In this document: positions 20,891-30,371 of the stretch, one piece after another | How positions within the stretch are numbered: position 1 is the stretch's first letter | Layout of the letters: every line of letters starts with the position of its first letter | Assembly (NCBI RefSeq): GCF_017315735.1 | Contig: NZ_JAFLRK010000019.1 | Span: forward strand, 1 to 64,000 | Reading direction: 5' to 3' | DNA: 64,000 nucleotides | Source of the DNA: Paracoccus shandongensis | Lineage (GTDB): Bacteria; Pseudomonadota; Alphaproteobacteria; Rhodobacterales; Rhodobacteraceae | Notes under the pieces: generated by a model | The model's database searches: none | Told to the model about the DNA's origin: nothing | The model's input: the letters and a program-made list of their open reading frames with translations, nothing else | Translations under genes and position numbers: made by a program

Positions 20891-21684
20891 TGCAGCTTCC
20901 CGTTTACCTGATCAACCTGGACGGCTCGGAGGACCGGCTGCGTTCGGCCACCCGCCAGCTGGACGATGCGGGCATCCCCTTTGAACGCGTCCCGGCCTTC
21001 GACGGCAGGGCGCTGCGGGTCGAGGAGTTTCCCGGTTACGATCCCGTGGGCACGATGGCCTATATGGGCCGTCCCCTGCGCGGGGGCGAGATCGGCTGTT
21101 ACCTCAGCCACCTGGACTGCGCGCGCCGCGTTCTGGACAGCGGCGCGGCCCGGGGCCTGGTGTTCGAGGACGACATGCAGCTGAAGCCCGGCTTTGCCGA
21201 AGGGCTGCGCGTCGTTCTGGACTGGCTGGACGAACATCCGGACTGGGATCTGGTCAACCTGGGTTCCCCCCAGCACAAGATCTATACCCCGGTCCTGGGG
21301 TTCGATGTCGCGGGGCGGCATCACGACCTGACCCGCGCCCATTATTTTCCCATGACCGCCACCGCGCTGATCTGGTCGCGGCAGGGGGCCGAAACCTTTG
21401 TGCGCACGCATGACCGCATCACCCGGGGCGTGGACAATCATTTCCGCCACTGGCTGACCCGCAGCGACCGGGGCTTGGCGGTCTGGCCGCCCCTGGTCAC
21501 GACCACCGGCGCGGAAAGCGACATTGAGGACGGCAAGGGCAAGCGGTCGGCGGAAGGGCGGCATCCGCTTTACGGGCTGATCAAGCAGCGCCGCCAGATC
21601 GTGAACAAGCTGTTCGCCTGGCGGCACAAGCGCGACCTGGCGCGGCGGCAGAGGGCCGCAAAGGGCGCGGCCCCCCGGTCCTGA
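20890..21684 (+). CDS. Glycosyltransferase family 25 (second copy)
   Basis: 264 aa. It starts LPVYLINLDGSEDRL, the standard opening of GT25, followed by GGEIGCYLSHLDCARRVLDSG near residue 65 and VFEDDMQL (Glu93-Asp95). The C-terminus is basic (KRDLARRQRAAKG). The start ATG overlaps the previous stop (TGATG). It shares only the family motifs with the first GT25 of the cluster, so it is not a recent duplicate; the two probably add different residues. Its TGA stop abuts the stop of the convergent peroxiredoxin gene within the palindrome TGATCA. Confidence 0.88.
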   Translation: MQLPVYLINLDGSEDRLRSATRQLDDAGIPFERVPAFDGRALRVEEFPGYDPVGTMAYMGRPLRGGEIGCYLSHLDCARRVLDSGAARGLVFEDDMQLKPGFAEGLRVVLDWLDEHPDWDLVNLGSPQHKIYTPVLGFDVAGRHHDLTRAHYFPMTATALIWSRQGAETFVRTHDRITRGVDNHFRHWLTRSDRGLAVWPPLVTTTGAESDIEDGKGKRSAEGRHPLYGLIKQRRQIVNKLFAWRHKRDLARRQRAAKGAAPRS

Positions 21685-22341
21685 TCACGCCGGATCCCTG
21701 GCGAACCGCAGATAGGGCAGCTTGATGTCCAGGGGGCCGTACCGCTCCTCGGCCGCCTTGTCGTCCAAGGCCAGCGCCACGATCACGTCCTGGCCCGGCA
21801 CCCAGTTGGCGGGCGTGGCGATGGGCACGCCGTCGGTCTTCTGCACCGCATCCAGCGCCCGCAGGATTTCCGCGAAGTTGCGGCCGATGGACATCGGATA
21901 GGTCATGGTCAGCCGCACCTTCTTGTCGGGCCCGATGATGAACACGCTGCGCACGGTCGCCGAATGGGCGGGCGTGCGCCCCTCGGTTGGCAGGTAATGA
22001 TCAGCGGGCAGCATGTCATAGGCCTTGGCCACGGTCAGGTCGCGGTCGTCTATCATCGCGAAATCGGCCGGGACGCCCGCCACCTGTTCGATGTCGCGCT
22101 TCCACTTGCCATGATCCTCGACCGAATCGACCGAAACGCCCAGCACCTTGGTGTTCCGCTTCTCGAATTCCGGGACCAGTTGCGCCACGGCGCCGAATTC
22201 GGTCGTGCAGACCGGCGTGAAGTCGCGCGGATGGCTGAAGATGACGGCATAGCTGTCGCCCAGCCAGTCGTGAAAGCGGATCTCGCCTTCGGTCGAGGGG
22301 GCGGTGAAGTCGGGGGCGATGTCGTTGATGCGCAGGGACAT
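21685..22341 (-). CDS. 1-Cys peroxiredoxin (Prx6 type)
   Basis: A thiol peroxidase reducing hydrogen peroxide and organic peroxides, cytoplasmic, 218 aa. The active-site segment HPRDFTPVCTTEFG carries the peroxidatic Cys45. No other Cys is present, so it is a one-cysteine enzyme needing an external reductant. The long C-terminal domain (NWVPGQDVIVALALDD...) is typical of the Prx6 group. The ATG at 22341 has AAGGA five bases upstream; an upstream extension to 22413 is rejected. Divergent from the aldehyde dehydrogenase gene. Confidence 0.95.
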   Translation of the reverse strand: MSLRINDIAPDFTAPSTEGEIRFHDWLGDSYAVIFSHPRDFTPVCTTEFGAVAQLVPEFEKRNTKVLGVSVDSVEDHGKWKRDIEQVAGVPADFAMIDDRDLTVAKAYDMLPADHYLPTEGRTPAHSATVRSVFIIGPDKKVRLTMTYPMSIGRNFAEILRALDAVQKTDGVPIATPANWVPGQDVIVALALDDKAAEERYGPLDIKLPYLRFARDPA

Positions 22342-22494
22342 GGGTGTCCTTTCAAGTGGTTGCCGCAGGCAGAATAGGTCAAACGACCGGGAATGCCAGA
22401 GGTTTATCGACATAGATGGTCGAGATTTAAGAAGGCTTGCACCCGCCCCGCCGCCGCTTCACCTTGTGCAGGAAAAGGGATGGAGGGGATCGCG

Positions 22495-23943
22495 ATGACC
22501 GGGCTCTTGGACAAGCGCAAGTTCTATATCGACGGGGCGTGGGTGAATCCCGCGCGGGCCAGCGACCTTCAGGTGATCGACCCCTCGACCGAGGAAGCGG
22601 TGGCGGTGATCAGCCTGGGCGACAAGGCGGACACCGACCGCGCGGTGGCGGCGGCCAAGGCGGCCTTCGCGGCGTGGTCGCGGACCGAGCCGTCGGAACG
22701 GCTGGCCCATGTCGAGAAGATCCTGGAGATCTACAACCGCCGGGCCGCCGACATGGCCTGGGCGATCAGCCACGAGATGGGCGCGCCCCAGGACATGTCG
22801 CTGGACGACCAAGTCGCCGCCGGCACCTGGCACATCACCAACTTCATCAATGCCTTCAAGGAGTTCCGGTTCATCCGCCCCTTGGGCGATCACGCCCCGA
22901 ATTCGATGATCGCGTGGGAGCCGGTGGGCGTCGTGGGCCTGATCACGCCCTGGAACTGGCCGATGAACCAGGTCACGCTGAAGGTCATCCCGGCGATCCT
23001 GGCGGGGGACACCTGCGTGCTCAAGCCGTCCGAGATCGCGCCCCTGTCCTCGATGCTGTTCGCCGAGATCGTGGACGAGGCAGGATTGCCGAAAGGCGTC
23101 TTCAACCTGGTGAACGGCGACGGGCCGGGGGTCGGCACGCAACTGTCCACGCATCCCGACGTGGACATGATCAGCTTTACCGGATCCACCCGCGCCGGGA
23201 TCGCGATCACCAAGGCCGCCGCCGACACGTTGAAGAAGGTGGTTCTGGAACTGGGCGGAAAGGGCGCCAACATCGTCTTCGCCGATGCCGACGACAAGGC
23301 GGTGGTGCGGGGGGCGCGGCATTGCTTTTATAACAGCGGGCAGTCCTGCAACGCGCCGACCCGGATGCTGGTGGAACGGTCCGTTTATGACCGCGCGGTC
23401 GAAACGGCTGCAAGGGTTGCCAATGAAACGCAGGTTGCCACGGCGCACCAGCCCGGCCGCCATATCGGCCCGGTGGTCAGCCGCCAGCAATGGGACCGGA
23501 TCCAGGCGCTGATCCAGGCGGGCATCGACGAAGGCGCGCGCCTTGTCGCGGGCGGCCCCGGCCTGCCCGAGGGCGTCAACCGCGGCTATTTCGTGCGGCC
23601 CACGGTCTTTGCCGATGTCAGCAACGACATGACCATCGCCCAGCAGGAAATCTTCGGCCCCGTCCTGTCGATCATCCCCTTCGAGACCGAGGAGGAGGCC
23701 ATCGCCATCGCCAATGACACGCCCTACGGCCTGACCAACTATGTCCAGTCGCAGGACGGCCCCCGGCGCAACCGCGTGGCCCGCCGCCTGCGGTCGGGGA
23801 TGGTGGAAATGAACGGCCAATCGCGCGGTGCGGGGTCGGCCTTCGGCGGCGTCAAGATGTCGGGCCGGGCGCGCGAAGGCGGCGTGATGGGCCTCGAGGA
23901 GTTCATGGATTCCAAGGCCATCAGCGGTTGGGCCACCGACTGA
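22495..23943 (+). CDS. NAD(P)-dependent aldehyde dehydrogenase
   Basis: 482 aa, oxidising an aldehyde to the acid. All key residues are there: the cofactor site TPWNWPMN (Asn154), LKPSE, the FTGSTRAG turn near 228, catalytic base Glu252 in LELGGKGANIV, nucleophile Cys285 in GQSCNAPTR, and EIFGPVLS near 420. The start is ATG 22495 with GGAGGGG seven bases upstream. Substrate unknown; the closest general resemblance is to broad-specificity ALDH family members. It stands alone, followed by the flagellar block. Confidence 0.93.
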   Translation: MTGLLDKRKFYIDGAWVNPARASDLQVIDPSTEEAVAVISLGDKADTDRAVAAAKAAFAAWSRTEPSERLAHVEKILEIYNRRAADMAWAISHEMGAPQDMSLDDQVAAGTWHITNFINAFKEFRFIRPLGDHAPNSMIAWEPVGVVGLITPWNWPMNQVTLKVIPAILAGDTCVLKPSEIAPLSSMLFAEIVDEAGLPKGVFNLVNGDGPGVGTQLSTHPDVDMISFTGSTRAGIAITKAAADTLKKVVLELGGKGANIVFADADDKAVVRGARHCFYNSGQSCNAPTRMLVERSVYDRAVETAARVANETQVATAHQPGRHIGPVVSRQQWDRIQALIQAGIDEGARLVAGGPGLPEGVNRGYFVRPTVFADVSNDMTIAQQEIFGPVLSIIPFETEEEAIAIANDTPYGLTNYVQSQDGPRRNRVARRLRSGMVEMNGQSRGAGSAFGGVKMSGRAREGGVMGLEEFMDSKAISGWATD

Positions 23944-24030
23944 ACCCATAATGCCTTGCATTTGAAGGGTTAACTTGTTCTTTGCCCCGCCACCCGCGAC
24001 ATTCCGGCTGACTGTAAAGGCGGTAGGGCG

Positions 24031-24768
24031 ATGGCAAGGCAAAAGGGATCCACGGGATCCACGATCATGATCAAGCGGGTGACCGCCTCGGCGGAGGGGG
24101 GGCACCATGGCGGGGCATGGAAGGTGGCCTATGCGGATTTCGTGACCGCGATGATGGCCTTTTTCCTGCTGATGTGGCTGCTGAACGCCACGACCGAGCA
24201 GCAGCGGCAGGGGCTGGCCGATTACTTCAACCCGACCATCGTGCGCACCCCCGGCGCCTCGGGCGAGGGGGTCGAGAAGCAGGGCAAGGATCCCTCGGAC
24301 ACGCCCCTGGAGCAGGTGGCCGAGGAGATCGAGCGGCAGATCCGCGCCACGGGGGGCGAATCGCAGCAGCTGACCAACCTTTTGCGCCATGTGGTCACCC
24401 GCATGACGGACGAGGGCTTGGTGATCGAACTGGGCGACCTGACCGACCAGCCCTTGTTCGTCGGTGACACCGGCCAGCCGCAGCCGGTCCTGCGGGAACT
24501 GACGCGAATCGTCGCGCGCGTCATGGCCAAGACCCGCAACCAGGTCGCGGTTTCGGGCCATGTCCGGGCCTTTCCCGAAACGCTGGTGAACTCGCCCGTC
24601 TGGGCGCTGTCGGATGCCCGGGCGCACGCCGTGCGCAACCTGCTGGAGGAAGCCCGCCTGGACCAACAGCGCATCCAGCGCGTCACCGGCTATGCCGACC
24701 GCAAGTCCAAGACAGGAAACCCGATGGATCCCGCCAACAACCGGATCGAGGTGATTTTACTCAGATGA
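24031..24768 (+). CDS. motB: Flagellar motor stator protein MotB
   Basis: 245 aa. The N-terminal plug/TM region AWKVAYADFVTAMMAFFLLMWLLNAT contains the proton-binding Asp (in YADF) conserved in MotB. The C-terminal OmpA-like peptidoglycan-binding domain spans about 125-245 (VAVSGHVRAF, ALSDARAHAVRNLL, NNRIEVILL). It anchors the stator to the cell wall while MotA, not in this window, forms the rest of the channel. First gene of the forward flagellar block. A single TTAA half-site lies ~60 bases upstream, too weak to call a CtrA box. Confidence 0.93.
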   Translation: MARQKGSTGSTIMIKRVTASAEGGHHGGAWKVAYADFVTAMMAFFLLMWLLNATTEQQRQGLADYFNPTIVRTPGASGEGVEKQGKDPSDTPLEQVAEEIERQIRATGGESQQLTNLLRHVVTRMTDEGLVIELGDLTDQPLFVGDTGQPQPVLRELTRIVARVMAKTRNQVAVSGHVRAFPETLVNSPVWALSDARAHAVRNLLEEARLDQQRIQRVTGYADRKSKTGNPMDPANNRIEVILLR

Positions 24769-24778
24769 AGGGGCGCGG

Positions 24779-24794
24779 TTAGGCGAATCTTAAG
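24779..24794 (+). promoter_or_regulatory. CtrA-like box upstream of flgE
   Basis: TTAGGCGAATCTTAAG is TTAG-N7-TTAA, one base from the CtrA core, ending 45 bases before the flgE ATG. A promoter here would let flgE-flgK-flgL-flgI be transcribed apart from motB. Confidence 0.5.
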
Positions 24795-24838
24795 CCCTGC
24801 GGTGGATGATCCAAGGCGAACCACAAGAAGGTGATGCC

Positions 24839-26155
24839 ATGTCAATATCTTCCGCGATGAGCGCCGGTGTCTCGGGGCTGGCGGCCAATTCTACCCGTCT
24901 TGCGACGATTTCCGACAACATCGCGAACTCGGGCACCTATGGCTACAAGCGGATGGAGACGGATTTCAATTCCTTCGTGCTGAACCAGCACCGCATCGCG
25001 GGGCTGTATTCGGCGGGCGGCGTGACGGCCACGACGCAGCGCCTGATCGAGGATGACGGGGCCTTGTCCACGACCACGCATCCGCTGGACATCGCCGTTT
25101 CGGGCCGCGGGATGCTGCCGGTGACCTCGGCGGTGGATCTGGACAACGGCTACACGGACCTGCCCTTCATGATGACGCGGACCGGATCGTTCCGCACCGA
25201 TGCGGAAGGCTATCTGAAGACCCAATCGGGCCTGGTCCTGATGGGATGGCCCGCGCAGGCCGACGGCACGGTTCCGACGATGTCGCGCGACAGCATGGGC
25301 GGGCTGGAGCCCATCCGGATCAACCCCTATCAGACCGCAGCCGATCCGACGACCGAGATTTCGCTGGGCGTGCGCCTGAAGGCGACAGAAACGCTGCCGG
25401 ACGCGTCGGGCGATCCCTATAACGTGAAGGTTGACTATTACGGCAACCTCGGCACGTCCGAATCGCTGAACATCAGCTTCATTCCCGACACGTCCGATGC
25501 GACGGGCATGTCATCCACCTGGGTGATGGAGGTGCGCGACAGCGCCTCGGACCCGGCATCGAACCTTGTCGGATCCTATCGGATCACCTTTGACGAAAGT
25601 CAGGCCAATGGCGGCAGGATCGCCAGCGTGACCACGCTCAGCGGCGGTGCCTATGATCCCGTGACCGGGGCGATCGGCCTGACCGTGGCGGGCGGGCCCA
25701 TGGACCTGGTCATCGGCACACCGGGCGGCACGACCGGGCTGAGCCAGGTTTCGACCAGCTACTCGGCCACCAACATCGCCAAGAACGGATCCCCGGTCGG
25801 CAACCTGACCTCGGTCGAGGTCGATGCGGATGGTTTCCTGAAGGCCACCTATGACACGGGCTTCGTCAAGACGCTGTACCAGGTCCCGCTGGTGGACGTG
25901 CCCAATCCGAACGGCCTGAACTCGGTCGATTCGCAGGCCTTCACGATCTCGTCCACCTCGGGCAACTTCTTCCTGTGGGACGCGGGCGACGGGCCGACGG
26001 GGTCGGTCCAGGGTTACGCGCTGGAGGAATCGACCACCGACGTGGCCGAGGAGCTGACCCACCTGATCCAGACGCAGCGGGCCTATTCGTCCAACGCGAA
26101 GATCATCCAGACCGTGGATGAGATGCTTCAGGAAACCACCAACATCAAGCGGTAA
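24839..26155 (+). CDS. flgE: Flagellar hook protein FlgE
   Basis: The structural subunit of the hook, exported by the flagellar type III system. It has 438 aa. The N-terminus SISSAMSAGVSGLAANSTRLATISDNIANSGTYGYK carries the rod/hook signature (ISDNIANS..YGYK). The C-terminus (EELTHLIQTQRAYSSNAKIIQTVDEMLQETTNIKR) is the conserved D0 helix. The variable centre lies between about 150 and 380. The ATG at 24839 is chosen over one 33 bases upstream because the conserved N-terminus starts there. Confidence 0.95.
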   Translation: MSISSAMSAGVSGLAANSTRLATISDNIANSGTYGYKRMETDFNSFVLNQHRIAGLYSAGGVTATTQRLIEDDGALSTTTHPLDIAVSGRGMLPVTSAVDLDNGYTDLPFMMTRTGSFRTDAEGYLKTQSGLVLMGWPAQADGTVPTMSRDSMGGLEPIRINPYQTAADPTTEISLGVRLKATETLPDASGDPYNVKVDYYGNLGTSESLNISFIPDTSDATGMSSTWVMEVRDSASDPASNLVGSYRITFDESQANGGRIASVTTLSGGAYDPVTGAIGLTVAGGPMDLVIGTPGGTTGLSQVSTSYSATNIAKNGSPVGNLTSVEVDADGFLKATYDTGFVKTLYQVPLVDVPNPNGLNSVDSQAFTISSTSGNFFLWDAGDGPTGSVQGYALEESTTDVAEELTHLIQTQRAYSSNAKIIQTVDEMLQETTNIKR

Positions 26156-26167
26156 GGGATAACCGGG

Positions 26168-27622
26168 ATGAGCATCGCGCGCGCCCTTGGAAATGCCATT
26201 TCCGGCCTGACCGCCACCGCGCGGGGGACCGAGGCGGTTGCGGCAAACCTGGCCAACGCCTCGACCCCCGGCTATGCGCGGCGGGATCTGATTGTCAGCG
26301 CCCAGACGGCGGGCGGCAATGCCGGGGGCGTGCGGGTCGATGGCGTGACGCGCGCCGTCAATGCCAGCGTGCTGTCCGAATCGCGCCTGGCCGAGGCGGC
26401 GCGGGCGGACGCCACCACGCGCCTGGATTTCGCCACAAGGATCGAGGAGGCGATCGGCATCGCCGGCAATACAGGCAGCCTGGGCTCTGCGCTCAGCGAT
26501 TTCCAGACCGCCCTGGCCTCGGCGGCCAGCAGGCCCGACGACGAAATCCGCCTGACCCAGGTGGTCGACAAGGCCGCCACCCTGGCCAGCCGGCTGAACG
26601 CCCTCTCGGACGAGGTTCAGGCCGCGCGCACCGAGGCGGACCAAGCCATTGCCACCGATGTCGCCACGCTGAACACGGCGCTGGCCCAGGTGGCCGACCT
26701 GAACCGCAAGATCGCGGTTCTCGAGGCGGATGGCTCGGACCCATCGTCGCTTTACGACCAGCGCCAGGGCATCATCAGCGAGATATCGAAGATCGTCCCG
26801 GTGCAGGAGGTGACGCGGGCCGCGGGCGCGGTCGCGCTGTTCACGGCGGAAGGCGCGGTGCTGCTGGATGGCACCAGGCCGACGGAACTGTCCTTCACCC
26901 CTGCAGGACAGGTGACGGCGGACAGGACGGCCGGAACGGGGCTGTCCATGCTGACCCAGAACGGCGTGGAACTGACGCAATCGCAGATGCGGCTTTACGC
27001 CGGCGGATCGCTTGCCGCCAACTTCGCCATCCGCGACGAACTGGCCCCCGCTGCGCAAAGCCTGCTGGACGACCTCGCGCTTGACCTGCACGACCGCCTG
27101 GCGGATCCGGCCGTCGATCCCACGATCAGCGCCACATCCGCCGGTCTTTTCACCGATGACGGCGCACGCGCCAGCGCGGCAACGAAGACCGGGCTTGCGG
27201 GACGGATCAGCGTCAACGATGCTGTCGTGGCAAGCGAAGGGGGCGAGGCCTGGCGCATCCGCGCGGGCCTGGGCGCCACGACCTCCGGGGCGGTGGGCGA
27301 TTCCGCGCTGCTGGTTGCCATGTCCGGCGCGCTGAGCGAGGCCTCGGCCGCCGCAACCGGAACCGCCTTCAGCGGCAAGGCCTCGCTGGCCGCGCGCCTG
27401 GCATCGGTCGAAACGCAGATCTCCACCGCGCGCGTGAATGCGCAGTCCGAGGCCGCGGTCCGCAACAGCCAGGCCGATACCATCACCACCCGGCTGACCG
27501 CCGATGGCGTGGACAGCGACGCCGAGATGCAGAAGCTGCTGCAATACGAACAGGCCTATGCCGCCAATGCGCGGGTGATCCAGGCCATCCAGACCATGAT
27601 GGACCAGATACTGGAGATTTGA
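26168..27622 (+). CDS. flgK: Flagellar hook-associated protein FlgK (HAP1)
   Basis: 484 aa. The first junction protein between hook and filament. The N-terminus (SIARALGNAISGLTATARGTEAVAANLANASTPGYARRD) has the rod/hook motif ANLANASTPGYARR. The C-terminus (LLQYEQAYAANARVIQAIQTMMDQILEI) is the matching D0 helix. The Ala-rich helical middle agrees with the HAP1 family. It starts 12 bases after flgE. Confidence 0.94.
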   Translation: MSIARALGNAISGLTATARGTEAVAANLANASTPGYARRDLIVSAQTAGGNAGGVRVDGVTRAVNASVLSESRLAEAARADATTRLDFATRIEEAIGIAGNTGSLGSALSDFQTALASAASRPDDEIRLTQVVDKAATLASRLNALSDEVQAARTEADQAIATDVATLNTALAQVADLNRKIAVLEADGSDPSSLYDQRQGIISEISKIVPVQEVTRAAGAVALFTAEGAVLLDGTRPTELSFTPAGQVTADRTAGTGLSMLTQNGVELTQSQMRLYAGGSLAANFAIRDELAPAAQSLLDDLALDLHDRLADPAVDPTISATSAGLFTDDGARASAATKTGLAGRISVNDAVVASEGGEAWRIRAGLGATTSGAVGDSALLVAMSGALSEASAAATGTAFSGKASLAARLASVETQISTARVNAQSEAAVRNSQADTITTRLTADGVDSDAEMQKLLQYEQAYAANARVIQAIQTMMDQILEI

Positions 27623-27624
27623 AG

Positions 27625-28629
27625 ATGACGGTGCAATCCATCGGGGATCAGGCGCGGGCCTTTGCCATGCAGTCGGCCTCCAGCCGGATCAAGACCACGC
27701 TGGCGACCCTGACCGCGGAACTCTCCAGCGGCGAGGTTGCCGACCTGGGCGCAAGGCTGGGCGGCAACACCCAGAACCTTGCCGGGATCGAGGCGCGGCT
27801 GGCGATGCTGGCGCAGTTCAAGAACAACGCCGCCGAGGCTGCCGCCCATGCCAAGGGGATGCAGGACGCGCTGACGGCCGTCCAGTCGGCAACCGAAAAG
27901 CTGGGACAGGGCCTTTACATAGAGCCCGCCTCGCCCACCGACGAGCTGATGACCGCCCGCTCGGCCGAGGCGGCCTCGGCCCTGCAGACGGTGATCGGGC
28001 AGTTGAACGGCTCGGTCGGGCAGAGGTTTTTGTTCTCGGGCATGGCAAGCGATACGCCCCCGCTGGCCTCGGCCGATGCGATCCTGTCGGAACTGACGAC
28101 CCTGGTGTCGGGCCTGACTACGGCCGAGGATGTGACGCAGGCGGTGTCGGACTGGTTCGACGCGCCTTCGGGCGGTTTTGCGGATGTGGCCTATCGCGGC
28201 GGGGCAGGGGGCCGGCTGATGCCGATCGGCGAGGAAACGACCATCGCCCTGACCACGACCGCCTTGTCGCCCGCGATCCGCGACAGCCTGAAAGGTTTGG
28301 CGACCGCAGCCCTGATCGACCGCGGCGTTCTGCGCTCGGATCCCCAGGAAGGGCAGAAGTTGCTGCAAGGCGCGGGCAAGGCCCTGCTGGACAATGCGCC
28401 CGCCTTGACAGCCGAGATGTCGCGCATCGGCTATGCCCAGCAGGTGATCGCCAGCGCGCAGACCGAAGGGGACGCGGCCAGTGCCACGCTGCAAATCGCG
28501 CGAAACACCCTGCGGGAGGCCGATCCCTTTGCCACCTCGACCGCGATCAGCGATGCCGAAACCAAGCTGCAGACGCTTTACACCGTGATCGGCCGCCTGT
28601 CGCAGCTGAAGCTGGCGGATTACATCTGA
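27625..28629 (+). CDS. flgL: Flagellar hook-associated protein FlgL (HAP3)
   Basis: 334 aa, the second hook-filament junction protein, related to flagellin at both ends. The N-terminus has SASSRIKTTLATLTAELSSGEVADLGARLGG; the C-terminus has ETKLQTLYTVIGRLSQLKLADYI. A GQRFLFSGM segment near residue 134 matches FlgL/flagellin D1. Start ATG 27625 with GGAG eight bases upstream, two bases after the flgK stop; its end overlaps flgI. Confidence 0.92.
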   Translation: MTVQSIGDQARAFAMQSASSRIKTTLATLTAELSSGEVADLGARLGGNTQNLAGIEARLAMLAQFKNNAAEAAAHAKGMQDALTAVQSATEKLGQGLYIEPASPTDELMTARSAEAASALQTVIGQLNGSVGQRFLFSGMASDTPPLASADAILSELTTLVSGLTTAEDVTQAVSDWFDAPSGGFADVAYRGGAGGRLMPIGEETTIALTTTALSPAIRDSLKGLATAALIDRGVLRSDPQEGQKLLQGAGKALLDNAPALTAEMSRIGYAQQVIASAQTEGDAASATLQIARNTLREADPFATSTAISDAETKLQTLYTVIGRLSQLKLADYI

Positions 28630-29729
28630 TGCGGCGCCTTCTTGCGGTGATCTTCCTGGTCTTGTTGCCGCTGGCTGCGGCGGCGGTGCCGGTCCGCGTC
28701 AAGGATCTGGCGGATTTCGACGGGGTGCGGGGCAACGATCTTGTCGGCTATGGCCTGGTGGTCGGCCTGGACGGCACCGGCGACGGCTTCCGCAACGCCC
28801 CCTTTACCGAGGAACTGCTGGCCGGCCTGCTGGAACGGCTGGGCGTCAACGTCACGGACGAGGCGCTGCGGTCCCGCAACGTGGCGGCCGTTGTCGTCAC
28901 CGCCACCCTGCCGCCCTTTGCGCGCTCGGGCAGCCGCATCGATGTCAGCGTCTCGACCATCGGGGACGCGAAAAGCCTGCTGGGCGGGACGCTGGTGATG
29001 ACGCCCTTGAAGGCTGCAGACGGCAACATCTATGCGGTGGCCCAGGGCTCGATCATCGCCAGCGGCGCCGCGGTCGAGGGAGAGGCCGCCCGCGTGGTCG
29101 AGGGGGTGCCCACATCGGGCAAGATCCCGGTCGGCGCCCGGGTCGAGCGCGAGGTCGAGTTCGACTTTGCCGGTATCGAGAACATCCGCATCGCCTTGCG
29201 CAACGCCGATTTCACCACCGCCACCCGGATCGAGGATGCCATCAACCGCGATTTCGACCGCCGCGTCGCCGTCACCCAGGACAGCGGCACGGTGATGGTC
29301 GAGTTCCGGCAGCTGGGCGATGTCAATCCGGCCCGCGTGCTGGGCCGCATCGAGAACCTGACGGTCGAGCCAGAGGACCGTGCCAAGGTCGTCATCGACC
29401 ACAAGTCGGGCACCATCGTCATCGGCGAACGGGTGCGCATCTCTCGGGTCGCGGTCTCGCAGGGCGCCCTGACGCTGCAGGTCAGCGAGGCGCCGATGGT
29501 GTCGCAGCCCAATCCCTTCGCCCGAGGCGAGACCGTGACGGTGCCCCGAACGGTTGCCGAGTTGCGCAACGAGCCCGGCATCGGCTTTGCCGAGGTCGCG
29601 GGGGAAACCTCGCTCAGCGATCTGGTCGAGGGGCTGAACGCGCTTGGCGTGCGCCCGCGCGAGATGATCGACATCCTGAAATCCATCCATGCCGCGGGGG
29701 CCTTGCACGCCGATCTGATCATCGAATGA
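28629..29729 (+). CDS. flgI: Flagellar P-ring protein FlgI
   Basis: 366 aa, with a Sec signal peptide (MRRLLAVIFLVLLPLAAAA) for periplasmic assembly around the rod. The canonical start of the mature protein VRVKDLADFDGVRGNDLVGYGLVVGLDGTGD is present, as are the RIDVSVSTIGDAKSLLGGTLVMTPL block and the C-terminal SDLVEGLNALGVRPREMIDILKSIHAAGAL. The ATG overlaps the flgL stop. It is last in this block, separated from the L-ring gene flgH by the rhamnose cassette. Confidence 0.96.
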   Translation: MRRLLAVIFLVLLPLAAAAVPVRVKDLADFDGVRGNDLVGYGLVVGLDGTGDGFRNAPFTEELLAGLLERLGVNVTDEALRSRNVAAVVVTATLPPFARSGSRIDVSVSTIGDAKSLLGGTLVMTPLKAADGNIYAVAQGSIIASGAAVEGEAARVVEGVPTSGKIPVGARVEREVEFDFAGIENIRIALRNADFTTATRIEDAINRDFDRRVAVTQDSGTVMVEFRQLGDVNPARVLGRIENLTVEPEDRAKVVIDHKSGTIVIGERVRISRVAVSQGALTLQVSEAPMVSQPNPFARGETVTVPRTVAELRNEPGIGFAEVAGETSLSDLVEGLNALGVRPREMIDILKSIHAAGALHADLIIE

Positions 29730-29810
29730 AGCGGGCGCGTTTCAAGGCAAGTGACACCGTCGGAACCATCGCATAGACGATAGGCGACGTTTTCAGATCT
29801 GGATGATCTC

Positions 29811-30371
29811 ATGAAGATAGAAGCCACCGCCTTGCCGGATGTTCTGGTGATCACGCCTGCCCGCTTTGGCGATGAGCGCGGTTTTTTCTCGGAAAGCTGG
29901 AACCGGAAGACCCTGTCCGATGCCGGCGTAAGCCTGCCGGACTTCGTCCAGGACAACCATTCGATGTCGCGCCGCGCAGGCACCGTCCGGGGGCTTCATT
30001 ACCAGGCGCCGCCCTTTGCTCAGGGCAAGCTGGTGCGCTGCGGGCGTGGGGCCTTGTGGGATGTTGCGGTCGATGGGCGCCGGGGCAGCCCGACCTATGG
30101 CCGGTGGGTCGGGGTCGAGCTGTCCCATGAAAATGGCCGGCAGCTTTGGGTGCCGCCCGGCTTCCTGCACGGTTTCGTCACGCGCGAGCCCGATACCGAG
30201 ATCGTCTACAAATGCACCGCCCCCTACGACAAGGCCAGCGACGGCGCGGTCCGGTGGGACAGCCTTGGCATCGACTGGGGGGTCGAGGAGCCCCTGCTGT
30301 CCGACAAGGACCGGGACGCCCCGGCTTTCGCCGACTGGCAATCCCCTTTTGAATACCAGGGTGCCGCATGA
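29811..30371 (+). CDS. rfbC: dTDP-4-dehydrorhamnose 3,5-epimerase
   Basis: 186 aa cupin enzyme converting dTDP-4-keto-6-deoxyglucose to the L-lyxo isomer. Motifs: [12 protein letters not shown] near residue 22, [19 protein letters not shown] near 46 with the catalytic His, PPGFLHGF near 116 and VYKCTAPYD near 130. It is the first gene of an rfbC-rfbB-rfbD-rfbA operon, in which each gene overlaps the next by 4 bases. About 80 bases separate it from flgI, with no visible terminator. Confidence 0.96.
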   Translation: MKIEATALPDVLVITPARFGDERGFFSESWNRKTLSDAGVSLPDFVQDNHSMSRRAGTVRGLHYQAPPFAQGKLVRCGRGALWDVAVDGRRGSPTYGRWVGVELSHENGRQLWVPPGFLHGFVTREPDTEIVYKCTAPYDKASDGAVRWDSLGIDWGVEEPLLSDKDRDAPAFADWQSPFEYQGAA

